This document shows positions 54,099 to 63,243 of a DNA stretch of 64,000 nucleotides, one piece after another; positions within the stretch are counted from its first letter, which is position 1, and each line of letters begins with the position of its first letter. Below the pieces are notes generated by a model. That model was not told where the DNA came from. It was given only the letters and a program-made list of their open reading frames with translations, and did not search any database. Source of the DNA: Komagataeibacter xylinus NBRC 15237 (GTDB lineage Bacteria; Pseudomonadota; Alphaproteobacteria; Acetobacterales; Acetobacteraceae); assembly GCF_001571345.1 (NCBI RefSeq), contig NZ_BCTP01000015.1, positions 1-64,000 on the forward strand, written 5' to 3'. The translations under genes and the position numbers were made by a program.

Positions 54099-55412
54099 TC
54101 ATCCCGGTCGGCCCGGCGTGCCCTTGCGGGCATGCACCGCGCGCGCCGCCGCAGCCCCCGAGCGGATCGCGCCCTCGATGGTGGCGGGCAGGCCCGTGGC
54201 CGTCCAGTCCCCTGCCAGCAACAGGTTGGGCACCATGGTGTGCGTGCCGGGGCGCAGGCGGTCCTGCGCGGGCGTTGCGGCAAAGGTGGCCCGCTTTTCG
54301 CGCACGATGCGCAGCGGCGGCATGGCCACCGGCAGCGGCGCCGTGGCCGCCGGGTCGATGGCGGCGCGCACCTCGTTCCAGATCAGCGGGGCCAGTTCAT
54401 CCAGATCACGGTCGGCATAGCGGTTGGCGGCGCTGACCGTGACCGACAGGATGCGGTCCTTGGCGAACACCCACTCACTGATGCCCCCAACAACCCCGAT
54501 AAAATGCGCCTGCGCCAGCCCGCCGGTCAGCACCGGGGCGGAGGGCAGCAGGAAATGCACGTTCAGGATCGCCTCGAACGCATCGGGCGCGCCAAACCCG
54601 GGCAGGTCCGCCAGCAGGCCGGAGGCCACCGGGGCGGGCACGGCCATGATGACCGTATCATCGGGGCTGATTTCAATGCGTTCCGCGCCCAGTTGCAGCG
54701 CCGTGACCGGGCCGCCGCGGGTGAATTCAACCGCGCTGACCCGGCTGCCCGTGCGCACCTGCGCCCCGAGCACGGCCAGATGGGCAAGGGCGGGGTCCAC
54801 AAAACTTTCCGAAAGGCCAATGGCGGGGAAGCGCGGCAGGCAGTTGCGCCCGCCACGGGCCAGGCTTTCCTTCACGACGGCGCCAAGCAGGGCGGCGCTG
54901 CCGGTATCGGGCATGGTGTTGAGCACCGATATGGCAAATGGCGCGAGCAGGCGGCGCGAGAGGCTGCCCGCAGGCAGGCAGTCCGCCACCACCATGTCGG
55001 GCGTGGCCTCCATCAGCGCCAGCAGGCCACGCAGTTCGGCCAGTCGCATGCCCGGCACGCGCCTGCGCTTTGACAGCACCCATAGCGGCACCCGCCCGCG
55101 CGAGAGGTCAAGCGTCCAGCGCAGCCGGTCGGTCAGGTCGATGAATGGAAAAACCGGGCGCTTCGGCCCCACCAGCGTATCCTGCGCCCCGATCAGGCCC
55201 AGATAGCGGTACACTGCCGGGTTGCCCGACAGCAGCAGGTGGTTGCCATTGTCGATGCGGCAGTCAAGGTGCCGGTCATGATACGAGCGCGCCCGGCCGC
55301 CACAGGCAGGCCCGGCCTCGTAAACCGTAACCTGCTCGCTGCCACCCGCCAGTTCAACTGCGGCGGACAGGCCAGCAAGGCCCCCGCCAATGATATGGAC
55401 ATGCCCCGCCAT
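54099..55412 (-). CDS. hpnE: Hydroxysqualene oxidoreductase HpnE
   Basis: FAD-dependent desaturase-like enzyme (437 residues) that reduces hydroxysqualene to squalene, last step of the HpnCDE route. N-terminal dinucleotide-binding motif IIGGGLAGLSAAVELA with Glu in VYEAG, GGRARS, and the C-terminal FAD segment NLLLAGDWTATGLPATIEGAIRSG. It begins four bases after hpnD on the same strand. Confidence 0.94.
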   Translation of the reverse strand: MAGHVHIIGGGLAGLSAAVELAGGSEQVTVYEAGPACGGRARSYHDRHLDCRIDNGNHLLLSGNPAVYRYLGLIGAQDTLVGPKRPVFPFIDLTDRLRWTLDLSRGRVPLWVLSKRRRVPGMRLAELRGLLALMEATPDMVVADCLPAGSLSRRLLAPFAISVLNTMPDTGSAALLGAVVKESLARGGRNCLPRFPAIGLSESFVDPALAHLAVLGAQVRTGSRVSAVEFTRGGPVTALQLGAERIEISPDDTVIMAVPAPVASGLLADLPGFGAPDAFEAILNVHFLLPSAPVLTGGLAQAHFIGVVGGISEWVFAKDRILSVTVSAANRYADRDLDELAPLIWNEVRAAIDPAATAPLPVAMPPLRIVREKRATFAATPAQDRLRPGTHTMVPNLLLAGDWTATGLPATIEGAIRSGAAAARAVHARKGTPGRPG

Positions 55413-55416
55413 GGCC

Positions 55417-56298
55417 TCAGCCCGCCAGCGCGCGCAGCGCGATCAGCACCTTGCGCGGGCGTGAGAGCGACACGCGCTTTTCTGGCGTGCCCCAGCCCTG
55501 CCGCTCCTGCGCGCCGAGAATGGCGGCATAGGTCGCCCCCATCAGCCGCGCGGGCCGCATGGCCGTGCGGTCGCACTGCGCCATGGCGGCTGCCGCCGCG
55601 CGGAAATGGTCATGCGCGCGCGCCGCCAGAATGCGCCCCACCTGCTCGAGCCGGGAGGCATGCACCACCGCCGATGGCTTTGGCGTGATGTCAAAACGCT
55701 CAAGCAGGTCGCGTGGCAGGTAGAGGCGGCCAAGGCGGGCATCCTCGGCCACGTCGCGCAGGATGTTGGTGATCTGCAATGCGCGGCCCAGATGGTAGGC
55801 CACCTGGTCGGCCGCGGGCGAGCAATCGCCAAACACCCGCACCGAAAGCCGCCCCACGGCGGAGGCCACGCGGTCGCAATACAGGTCGAATGTCGCCTCA
55901 TCGGGGGCGACGATGGGGCCGCGCGCATCCATCTCCATGCCGTCGATCACGTCATTGAAGTCCTGCTGGCGCAGGTCGAAGCGGCGGATGGTGGCCATGA
56001 GCACGCGGTCGATGCCATCACGCGCCTCACCGCCGTAGAGCCGGGCAATGCGGGCGCGCCATTCCTCGAGCCTGCGGCTCTTGTCCTCCGCCTCGCCCTC
56101 GTCATCGGCCACGTCATCGACAAGGCGGCAGAAGGCATAGACGGCATACATGCCATATCGCCGGTCGGGCGGCAGGATACGCATGCCCTTGCCAAAGGAC
56201 GTGCCCGACCGCACCACGACCTGCTCGACCTCGGCGAGGTCGGCAGCATCACAGCCCAGTACAGGCGCCTCATCATGCCGCGCGCGCAAAAAACCCAT
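55417..56298 (-). CDS. hpnD: Presqualene diphosphate synthase HpnD
   Basis: 293-residue squalene/phytoene synthase family enzyme joining two farnesyl diphosphates to presqualene diphosphate. The two Asp-rich metal sites are CRLVDDVADDEG near residue 60 and NILRDVAEDARLGRLYLP near 180. ATG at 56298 (MGFLRARHDE). It lies 85 bp after hpnC and four bases before hpnE. Confidence 0.94.
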   Translation of the reverse strand: MGFLRARHDEAPVLGCDAADLAEVEQVVVRSGTSFGKGMRILPPDRRYGMYAVYAFCRLVDDVADDEGEAEDKSRRLEEWRARIARLYGGEARDGIDRVLMATIRRFDLRQQDFNDVIDGMEMDARGPIVAPDEATFDLYCDRVASAVGRLSVRVFGDCSPAADQVAYHLGRALQITNILRDVAEDARLGRLYLPRDLLERFDITPKPSAVVHASRLEQVGRILAARAHDHFRAAAAAMAQCDRTAMRPARLMGATYAAILGAQERQGWGTPEKRVSLSRPRKVLIALRALAG

Positions 56299-56383
56299 TC
56301 CCGCGTGTTCCGTTCACTTTTACGAATTAACAGTTGCGCCTGTTCTTAGCGGCAATCACCCCCAAGGACAAAATCACGCCTGA

Positions 56384-57247
56384 TCAGACCAGCGTTCGCA
56401 CCGCCCCCGCAAGGGCTGCGAGCACATCCCCGCGTGACAGCTTGACCCGGCCCGCCACCGGGTCTTCCCCGCGCAGCCGCGTGGCCAGCCGCTTTGACAG
56501 CCCCACGATCACGGCCGCCTCCATGCGCATGCGCCTGTCACGGATCAGGCCGGGCAGCAGCGACGCGCGGCGGTTGAGTTCATCCACCCGGTCAAGCAAC
56601 TGGTTGAACACCCGGCGCAGGCCGGGGCTGGCATGGCGGCCACGCAGGTCATCAATGCTGGCCCCCGCCTGCGCAAGCCACGGGCGCGGCAGGTAGCAGC
56701 GGTCAAGATTGCGCAGGTCATCGGCGCAGTCCTGCAGGTGGTTGAGTACCTGCAATGCCGTGCACAGCGCATCCGACGGGCCGAACGTGCCCGGGTTCTC
56801 GCCATGCAGCTCAAGCAGGAAACGGCCCACGGGGTTGGCTGAATAGCGGCAGTATTCCTCCAGTTCCTCCCACGAATCGTAGCGGTTCTTCACCGCATCC
56901 TGCCGGAAGGCCACGATCAGGTCGGTCGCCGTGGTGGCGGGCACGCCTGTCTCGCGCAGCGTCTGGCCCACGCGCACCGCCGTCTGGGCATCGGCGCGAT
57001 GCGGGGCGAGGCGCTTGCCGAGCACCACCTCCTCCATCGCGTCAAGGCGGGCGATCTTGGCAGGCGCATCAAGCTGGTCGGTATCGACGATATCATCGAT
57101 CACGCGGGCAAAATCATAATAGGCATGCACATGCGGGCGCAGCCTGCGGCTGATCAGCAGGGAGCCTACGGGAAAGTTTTCATCCCCGGCATCCTTGCCC
57201 GACGAGACATCCGCGCTGCCCCATACATCCTGCTCATCCGTGTTCAC
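56384..57247 (-). CDS. hpnC: Hydroxysqualene synthase HpnC
   Basis: 287 residues, squalene/phytoene synthase fold, converting presqualene diphosphate to hydroxysqualene. Family marks are ENFPVGSLLISRRLRPHVHAYYDFAR, the first metal site DDIVDTD and the second DCADDLRNLDRCYLPR. GTG start at 57247 overlaps the hpnB stop by four bases (GTGA), giving translational coupling. Confidence 0.94.
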   Translation of the reverse strand: MNTDEQDVWGSADVSSGKDAGDENFPVGSLLISRRLRPHVHAYYDFARVIDDIVDTDQLDAPAKIARLDAMEEVVLGKRLAPHRADAQTAVRVGQTLRETGVPATTATDLIVAFRQDAVKNRYDSWEELEEYCRYSANPVGRFLLELHGENPGTFGPSDALCTALQVLNHLQDCADDLRNLDRCYLPRPWLAQAGASIDDLRGRHASPGLRRVFNQLLDRVDELNRRASLLPGLIRDRRMRMEAAVIVGLSKRLATRLRGEDPVAGRVKLSRGDVLAALAGAVRTLV

Positions 57248-58476
57248 CCTACGTCATCCCCCATGGTGCGGTTCATTACCGTAGCAGTACCCTCGCCACG
57301 CATATGTGTCGAGATCGCACCATCGGGTTCGGTATAGGCGCGACTTTTCCAGACCACGCCCCGCCCCCGATGGTGATCGAGCGCCGAGCCGATGGTGGCC
57401 AGCGTATAGAACCCCGCAATGACCGGCAGCAGCACCGCCCAGGCAGGCGACTGGCCAAACCGCCGCAACGTGGGCGTGTAGGACGCCATGGACAGCACCC
57501 ATGCGCCCGCGCCAAGCCCGCAGGGCAGCCCGTGGGTGAACAGCGCAAGCTGGAGCGGCAGCATCCATACCAGCACCATGCCGATCACCGTGCCCGCGAG
57601 CAGGAGCGGTGAATAGCCAAGCTGCACATAGGCCGTGCGCGCCACCATGCGCCAGATGTCGGACGGATGCGGATAGGGCCGGATGGACCGGGCCAGACAG
57701 CTATGACCCAGATAGATCCGCCCCCCGCTATGCTTGACGTGGGCGGCCAGCGTGCAGTCATCGATCAGCGCGCCGCGCAGGCTCTCGATGCCGCCGATGC
57801 GCGCAAGCGCGCTCCAGCGCACCAGCACCGTGCCGCCTGCCGCCCCCGCCACCCTGCTGCGCGGATTGTTCACGCTGGCGAACGGATAGAGCAGGGCAAA
57901 AAAGAAAACGAAAGCCGGCACCAGCATGCGCTCGGCGGGGCTGGCGCAGTTGAGCTCCACCATCTCCGAGACCTGATCGAGCCCTTCTGCCTGCGCCTTG
58001 GCCACCAGGGTCGAAACATGGCGCGGGTCATGGGTGATGTCGGCATCGGTCAGCAGCACGAAACCGCTGGAATCCGGTGCAAGTTCACGCGCACGCGCCA
58101 CGCCCTGGGCCACGGCCCACAGCTTGCCGCTCCACCCCGCAGGCCGCGCCTTGCCGGTCACCACGCTCAGCCGCCGGTGCGGGTCGGGCACCGCGCGCGC
58201 CAGCCGCCCGGTGCCATCGGTGCTGTTGTCATCAACCAGCACGACATGCAGCGTGCCGGGATAATCCTGTGCCAGCAGCGAGCCGATGCATGCCGCGACC
58301 GATGGCGCCTCGTCACGCGCGGGCACCACCACGCACACATCGGGGCAGGTGGCTGCGTCAAGCTGCTGGCCTGAAACAGGGGCGAGAACCGGCCCCGCCT
58401 GCCAGAAGCGGCCATGACAGAAAATAAGCCCGAGCCAGATGACAAGTGTCAGAATGGAAAGGGGAAGCAGGAGCAT
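57244..58476 (-). CDS. hpnB: Hopanoid-associated glycosyltransferase HpnB
   Basis: 410-residue membrane-bound family 2 glycosyltransferase. An N-terminal membrane segment (LLLPLSILTLVIWLGLIF) is followed by the GT2 domain: VVPARDEAPSVAACI, VLVDDNSTDGT, the DxD-type LLTDADITHDP; several membrane segments lie near the C-terminus. It probably adds a sugar to the hopanoid side chain or acts on an intermediate. It lies ten bases after hpnA. Confidence 0.92.
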   Translation of the reverse strand: MLLLPLSILTLVIWLGLIFCHGRFWQAGPVLAPVSGQQLDAATCPDVCVVVPARDEAPSVAACIGSLLAQDYPGTLHVVLVDDNSTDGTGRLARAVPDPHRRLSVVTGKARPAGWSGKLWAVAQGVARARELAPDSSGFVLLTDADITHDPRHVSTLVAKAQAEGLDQVSEMVELNCASPAERMLVPAFVFFFALLYPFASVNNPRSRVAGAAGGTVLVRWSALARIGGIESLRGALIDDCTLAAHVKHSGGRIYLGHSCLARSIRPYPHPSDIWRMVARTAYVQLGYSPLLLAGTVIGMVLVWMLPLQLALFTHGLPCGLGAGAWVLSMASYTPTLRRFGQSPAWAVLLPVIAGFYTLATIGSALDHHRGRGVVWKSRAYTEPDGAISTHMRGEGTATVMNRTMGDDVG

Positions 58477-58486
58477 GGCAGGCGGC

Positions 58487-59482
58487 TCAATCCAGCATGC
58501 CGTGCTGGCGGAACCAGTCGATCGCGTCCGTCACCGCCTCACGCGCGGGGCGCGGGGCGTAGCCGAGTTCACGGATCGCCTTGTCCGACGAGAAGAACAT
58601 CTTCTTGTGCGACATGGCCAGCATCTCGCGCGTGACGCGGGGCGCAATGCCAAAAGCACGCGACAGCCATTCACTCGCCACCGCCACCGGCCAGATCACC
58701 GCCTGCGGCAGGCTGATGCGCGGCGGCGCCACCCCCGCGATCTCGGCGGTCATGGCGAACAGGTCGCGCAGCAGGTAATTCTGGCCGCCCAGAATGTATT
58801 TCTCGCCAATGCGCCCGCGCTCCAGCGCCAGGGCATGGCCCTCGGCCACGTCATCGACATGCACGATGTTCACGCCGGTATCGACATAGGCCGGCATGCG
58901 GCCTGCGGCGCAGTCCAGGATCATCTGCCCCGTGGGCGTGGGCTTGATGTCACGCGGGCCGACGGGGGTGGAGGGATTCACGATCACGGCAGGCAGCGCG
59001 CGCTCATGCACCAGGCGCAGCACTTCCTGCTCGGCGCGGTATTTGGAGCGCTTGTAGATGCCGATCACGCCATGTTCATGCACCGGCGTTTCCTCATCGG
59101 AGATGGTGCCATCGCCAATCAGCCCCAGCGCCGCAACCGAGGAGCAGTACACGATCCGCTCGACCCCCGCCTTCTGCGCCGCCAGCATCAGGCCACGCGT
59201 GCCCTCCACGTTGGCCACCATCATCGGCACCGGGTCGGGCACCCACAGCCGGTAATCCGCCGCGACATGGAACACGTAGCGGCAGCCTTTCACGGCGGCA
59301 TCAAAGCTTTCGGGGGTGGAGAGATCGCCTTCCACCAGCTCGGCGGGCAGATCGCGCAGGTTGGTCAGGTCGCTGCCTTTGCGCACCATGAGCCTGAGCG
59401 TGTGGCCACGCTCCACCAGATTGCGGGCAACGGCCGAGCCGACAAAACCGGTCGCACCGGTTACAAGGGTTGGGGCAGTCAT
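58487..59482 (-). CDS. hpnA: Hopanoid-associated sugar epimerase HpnA
   Basis: 331-residue extended SDR protein. NAD-binding TGATGFVGSAVARNL at 8-22, YxxxK in IYKRSKYRAE, and NPSTPVGPRD as in other HpnA proteins. The start is the ATG at 59482 (MTAPTLVTG); 19 further codons upstream are not conserved. First gene of the leftward hopanoid operon hpnA-B-C-D-E, divergent from hpnL. Confidence 0.93.
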   Translation of the reverse strand: MTAPTLVTGATGFVGSAVARNLVERGHTLRLMVRKGSDLTNLRDLPAELVEGDLSTPESFDAAVKGCRYVFHVAADYRLWVPDPVPMMVANVEGTRGLMLAAQKAGVERIVYCSSVAALGLIGDGTISDEETPVHEHGVIGIYKRSKYRAEQEVLRLVHERALPAVIVNPSTPVGPRDIKPTPTGQMILDCAAGRMPAYVDTGVNIVHVDDVAEGHALALERGRIGEKYILGGQNYLLRDLFAMTAEIAGVAPPRISLPQAVIWPVAVASEWLSRAFGIAPRVTREMLAMSHKKMFFSSDKAIRELGYAPRPAREAVTDAIDWFRQHGMLD

Positions 59483-59520
59483 GGTCTGAACGATCACTCC
59501 GTCAGGGACAGAATTCACGA

Positions 59521-59539
59521 TTGCGATACGGACTCGCAA
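59521..59539. promoter_or_regulatory. Dyad TTGCGA-N7-TCGCAA between hpnA and hpnL
   Basis: Perfect 6-bp inverted arms seven bases apart in the 192-bp divergent promoter region, about 40 bp before the hpnA start. Possible operator. Confidence 0.3.
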
Positions 59540-59674
59540 CCGGCGGGCGTTCCATTTATCCCGACACCTCCCGGTGGCGCCAGACCCTGCTGTAGTGTAA
59601 GTCAGGCAAAACCAGCCACGGCGGCATCAATTTTCCCCGGTGTCCTGACGCCAACAGACCAAGACGGATCTTTT

Positions 59675-60742
59675 TTGAGAAAGCTCACAATCCTGCTGGC
59701 CCTCCTCGGCCTGGCCCTGCTGACTGGCTGCACCGCCTGGTTCGGAGCCGGATCGGTGATGAAGGCCATCGTCTCCATCGGGGTGGTCGGGTTCATGGCG
59801 ACCGTGGTGGCGCAACTTGCAGTCGATGCAATACTGGGTCTTGCCTGGCACGCGGCTTGCCGCGACATTCCCTTCGTGCAACTGGTGGTGTCGCGCATGA
59901 TCCGTGATGCCGCCGCGTCGTGCCTGCCGTTTTCGCAGCTTGGCGGCATGGTGCTGGGCATCCGCGCCACCTGCTCGAGCGACCTGTTCGCGCCGCGTGG
60001 CAAGGGCCGCGCGATTGATGGCAGCGAGGCGGCCTGCGCCAACCTTGTCGATATCACCACCGAGGTGATGGGCCAGATCCTGTTCATCCTGACCGCCGTG
60101 CTGTGCCTCGTGGCCCACCAGCAGTCCAGCCCGTTCGCGCGCCCGGTCATCATCGGGCTCGTGCTGCTGACCCTGGGCATTGCGGGCTTCGTCTACACCC
60201 AGCGCCGGGGTGGCGACCTGCTCAAGCGCGCGGGCAGAATGCTCGGCCACAACATGGCCGCCCAGTGGCAGGATGCGATGCTGAGCAGCGCTGACACCAT
60301 ACAGGAACGTTTTGATGCCATCTGGTCGCATCCGCGCCGTATCATGGAGGGGGCGCTGCTGCATTACGTGGGCTGGCTGGGCAGCGCCGCCACGATCTGG
60401 GTGGCCTACTACTTCCTCGGCGCGCATCTGAGCTTTGGCGGCGCGGTTGCGATCGAGGGTGTTGCGTGCGGCATCATGTCCGTCTCGTTCCTCGTGCCCG
60501 CGGGCCTTGGCGTGCAGGAGGCGGCCTACATCACCCTTGGCTCGGCCTTTGGCATAGCACCTTCCATCTCGCTCGGCCTGTCGCTGCTGCGGCGCGGGCG
60601 GGAACTGGTCATCGGCATTCCCATGCTGCTTTTGTGGCAGGCCATGGAAATGCGGGCCCTGCGCCACAAGGCCCCCGCGCAGCCGCAAGAAGCCCCCGCC
60701 ACCGTGCCCGCAGGCGAGCCTGCCAAGCCCCCGCAGGACTGA
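59675..60742 (+). CDS. hpnL: Hopanoid-associated membrane protein HpnL
   Basis: 355-residue multi-span inner membrane protein of the UPF0104/LPG-synthase-type transmembrane family, hopanoid-associated branch. Several hydrophobic segments run through the protein; VSFLVPAGLGVQEAAYITLGSAF near the C-terminus is the family hallmark. HpnL is linked to hopanoid transport or remodelling. No ATG fits the N-terminus; I propose a TTG start at 59675 (LRKLTILLALLG) with ACGGAT upstream. The next possible ATG would cut into the first membrane helix. Confidence 0.82.
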   Translation: MRKLTILLALLGLALLTGCTAWFGAGSVMKAIVSIGVVGFMATVVAQLAVDAILGLAWHAACRDIPFVQLVVSRMIRDAAASCLPFSQLGGMVLGIRATCSSDLFAPRGKGRAIDGSEAACANLVDITTEVMGQILFILTAVLCLVAHQQSSPFARPVIIGLVLLTLGIAGFVYTQRRGGDLLKRAGRMLGHNMAAQWQDAMLSSADTIQERFDAIWSHPRRIMEGALLHYVGWLGSAATIWVAYYFLGAHLSFGGAVAIEGVACGIMSVSFLVPAGLGVQEAAYITLGSAFGIAPSISLGLSLLRRGRELVIGIPMLLLWQAMEMRALRHKAPAQPQEAPATVPAGEPAKPPQD

Positions 60743-60788
60743 CCGCGCCGCCCCTTTTGTCACACCCCATAGCCAGACAGACCGCCCC

Positions 60789-61691
60789 ATGACGGACAAG
60801 CCCGCCCCCCTGTTCGATACGCTGGTCATTATCGGCCCCGGCCTGATCGGCTCCTCCATCCTGCGCCGCGCGCATGCCGACCGGCGCATCGCGCGCAGGC
60901 TGGTCGCGTGCGACATCAGCCCCGCCGTGCGCGCCCGCGTGGCGGAACTCGGCATTGCCGATGCAGTCGAGGCCGACCCGGTGGCAGCCGTGCGCGATGC
61001 AGACTGCGTCATCATCTGCGTGCCGGTGGGCGCGATCGCCATGGTTGCGGCCCAGGTGCTGCCCGCCATGAAAAAAGGCGCGATCCTGAGCGAAGTCGGC
61101 TCGGTCAAGGTCACGGTGATGGAGGCCATGGCCCCGCTGCTGAGCGCCTACCCCGATATTGCCTTCGTGCCCGCGCACCCGATGGCGGGCACGGAGTTCT
61201 CCGGCCCCGATGCCGGTTTCGCCACGCTGTTCGAGGACCGGTGGTGCCTGCTGACCCCGCCCGTGGGCACGCCCGCCCCGGCCCTCGCCTGCGTCACGAC
61301 CCTGTGGGAGATGATGGGTGCCCGCGTGCGCGACATGACGGTGGAGCACCATGACCGGGTCTGCGCCATTGTCAGCCACCTGCCGCACCTGCTGGCCTTT
61401 ACCATTTGCGGCACGGCGGATGACCTGGCCGATGAAACGCGCTCGGAAGTGCTGGATTTCGCCGCCTCGGGCTTCCGTGACTTCACGCGCATCGCGGCAT
61501 CGGACCCCACGATGTGGCGCGACATCTTTCTGAACAATCGCGAGGCGCTGCTCGACATGCTCGACCGCTTCATTGCCGATGCGCAGGCCATGGGCCAGGC
61601 CATCCGCACCGGCAATGAGGATGTGATTGTCAGCCGCATCCAGCGCGGGCGCGCCATACGGCGCAGCCTGATCGAGAACCGACAGGCCTGA
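60789..61691 (+). CDS. tyrA: Prephenate/arogenate dehydrogenase
   Basis: 300 residues; oxidative decarboxylation of prephenate or arogenate in tyrosine synthesis. N-terminal Rossmann motif VIIGPGLIGSSILRRA, catalytic His region PAHPMAGTEFSGP, and SHLPHLLAFTI in the dimer domain. No C-terminal ACT domain is present, so it is the short form. It follows hpnL by 46 bp on the same strand. Whether prephenate or arogenate is used cannot be told. Confidence 0.94.
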   Translation: MTDKPAPLFDTLVIIGPGLIGSSILRRAHADRRIARRLVACDISPAVRARVAELGIADAVEADPVAAVRDADCVIICVPVGAIAMVAAQVLPAMKKGAILSEVGSVKVTVMEAMAPLLSAYPDIAFVPAHPMAGTEFSGPDAGFATLFEDRWCLLTPPVGTPAPALACVTTLWEMMGARVRDMTVEHHDRVCAIVSHLPHLLAFTICGTADDLADETRSEVLDFAASGFRDFTRIAASDPTMWRDIFLNNREALLDMLDRFIADAQAMGQAIRTGNEDVIVSRIQRGRAIRRSLIENRQA

Positions 61692-61714
61692 AAAACCATT
61701 TGATAATAAAAGCT

Positions 61715-61763
61715 AAAAGTTTCTTCTGAAGCTTTTTTCAAAAAGGCGGCACCCAAAAACTTT
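61715..61763 (+). repeat. Intergenic repeat, copy 10 (internal deletion)
   Basis: Left arm AAAAGTTTC and first half of hairpin 2 run directly into the right half of hairpin 3 (AAAAAGGCGGC) and right arm CCCAAAAACTTT. The middle of the element was lost by a deletion between its two A/T runs. Between convergent tyrA and pyk. Confidence 0.7.
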
Positions 61764-61776
61764 CATCATTTTTCTT

Positions 61777-63216
61777 TCAGGTCAGCGTGGCGACGCGCAG
61801 CGTATTGGTGCTGCCCGCAACCCCAAACGGCAGCCCTGCCACGATCACCACCGCATCGCCCACAATACCGTAGCCATCGCCCTTTGCCACGGCCAGCGCC
61901 TGGTCCACCACGCTCTCGACGGTATGGACCGGGGTTTCCTGCCCGACCGAGATCGCCTGCACGCCCCACGCCACCGCCAGCCTGCGGGCAATCTCGTCAT
62001 TGGGGGCCAGGCCAAGAATGGGGCAGGAAGGCCGCTCGCGCGCAATGCGCAGCGCCGTCCGACCCGACAGGGTAAAGGCCACGATGGCGGCGGCATCGAC
62101 CGTGGCCGCCACCTGCCGGGTGGCCGCGGCAATCGCGCCCGCAACAGAGTGGTCCGGCTCGGGGCTGGAGGTTTCCATCTGGCGGCGCCAGACTTCATCC
62201 TCCTCAACACGGCGCACGATGCGGTCCATGATCGCCACCGCCTCGCGCGGGTAGGAGCCTACCGCCGTCTCGGCCGAGAGCATGACCGCATCGGCACCAT
62301 CAAACACCGCCGTCGCCACGTCGGAGGCCTCGGCGCGGGTGGGGGTGGGCGCGTGGACCATGCTCTCGAGCATCTGGGTCGCCACCACCACGGGGCGGCC
62401 AAGCTGGCGGGCCATGCGGATGATGCGCTTTTGCGCCAGCGGCACCTGCTCGGGCGGCAGTTCCACGCCAAGATCGCCACGCGCCACCATGACCGCATCC
62501 GACAGGGTGATGATCTCGTGCAGGTTGTCCATCGCCTGCGGCTTCTCGAGCTTGGTCATGATCCAGGCCCGGCCACACGCCAGCGCACGGGCCTCGCGCA
62601 CATCCTCTGGCCGCTGCACGAACGACAGGCCGACATATTCAATGCCCAGATCAAGCGCGAACGCCATGTCCACCCGGTCCTTGTCGGTCAGGGCGGGAAT
62701 GAGCAGCACCACATCGGGCACGTTCACGCCCTTGTGATCGGATAGCGGGCCGCCCACCACCACCTCGGTCAGCAGGAAGTCGGGGCCGCGCTCGCACACG
62801 CGCAGGGCCAGCCTGCCATCATCAAGCAGCAGCGTGCTGCCCACCTGCGCCGCCGCAATGATTTCGGGGTGGGGCAGGCTCACGCGCGTTTCGTTGCCGG
62901 GTGCCCCGTCAAGGTCGAGCCGGAAGGGCGCGCCCGGTGTCAGTTGCACCCTTCCATTGGCGAAAGTGCCCACCCGCAGCTTGGGGCCCTGCACATCGGC
63001 CAGGATGCCGATGGGGCGGCCAAGCTCGGCCTCCACATCCCGAATGACCGCGTGGCGGGCGGCGTGATCCTCATGCGTGCCGTGGGAGAAATTGAGCCGG
63101 AAGACATCCACCCCCGCCACGGCCAGCGCGCGGATGGTGGCATGGTCGGTCGTGGCCGGGCCGAGGGTCGAGACGATCTTGGTCCGGCGCATGGCACGGT
63201 AGGGTGTATCCGGCAT
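61777..63216 (-). CDS. pyk: Pyruvate kinase
   Basis: 479 residues; phosphoenolpyruvate plus ADP to pyruvate plus ATP. RRTKIVSTLGPAT at the start, RLNFSHGTHEDH, the catalytic Lys in the MTKLEKPQAMDNL region, MVARGDLGVELP, and GADAVMLSAETAVGSYP are the standard signature. ATG at 63216 has GGAG 8 nt upstream. It follows the SH3-domain protein gene by 27 bp and probably shares its transcript. Confidence 0.97.
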   Translation of the reverse strand: MPDTPYRAMRRTKIVSTLGPATTDHATIRALAVAGVDVFRLNFSHGTHEDHAARHAVIRDVEAELGRPIGILADVQGPKLRVGTFANGRVQLTPGAPFRLDLDGAPGNETRVSLPHPEIIAAAQVGSTLLLDDGRLALRVCERGPDFLLTEVVVGGPLSDHKGVNVPDVVLLIPALTDKDRVDMAFALDLGIEYVGLSFVQRPEDVREARALACGRAWIMTKLEKPQAMDNLHEIITLSDAVMVARGDLGVELPPEQVPLAQKRIIRMARQLGRPVVVATQMLESMVHAPTPTRAEASDVATAVFDGADAVMLSAETAVGSYPREAVAIMDRIVRRVEEDEVWRRQMETSSPEPDHSVAGAIAAATRQVAATVDAAAIVAFTLSGRTALRIARERPSCPILGLAPNDEIARRLAVAWGVQAISVGQETPVHTVESVVDQALAVAKGDGYGIVGDAVVIVAGLPFGVAGSTNTLRVATLT

Positions 63217-63243
63217 TTCTTTCTCCGCCTGTTCACGTCATTC

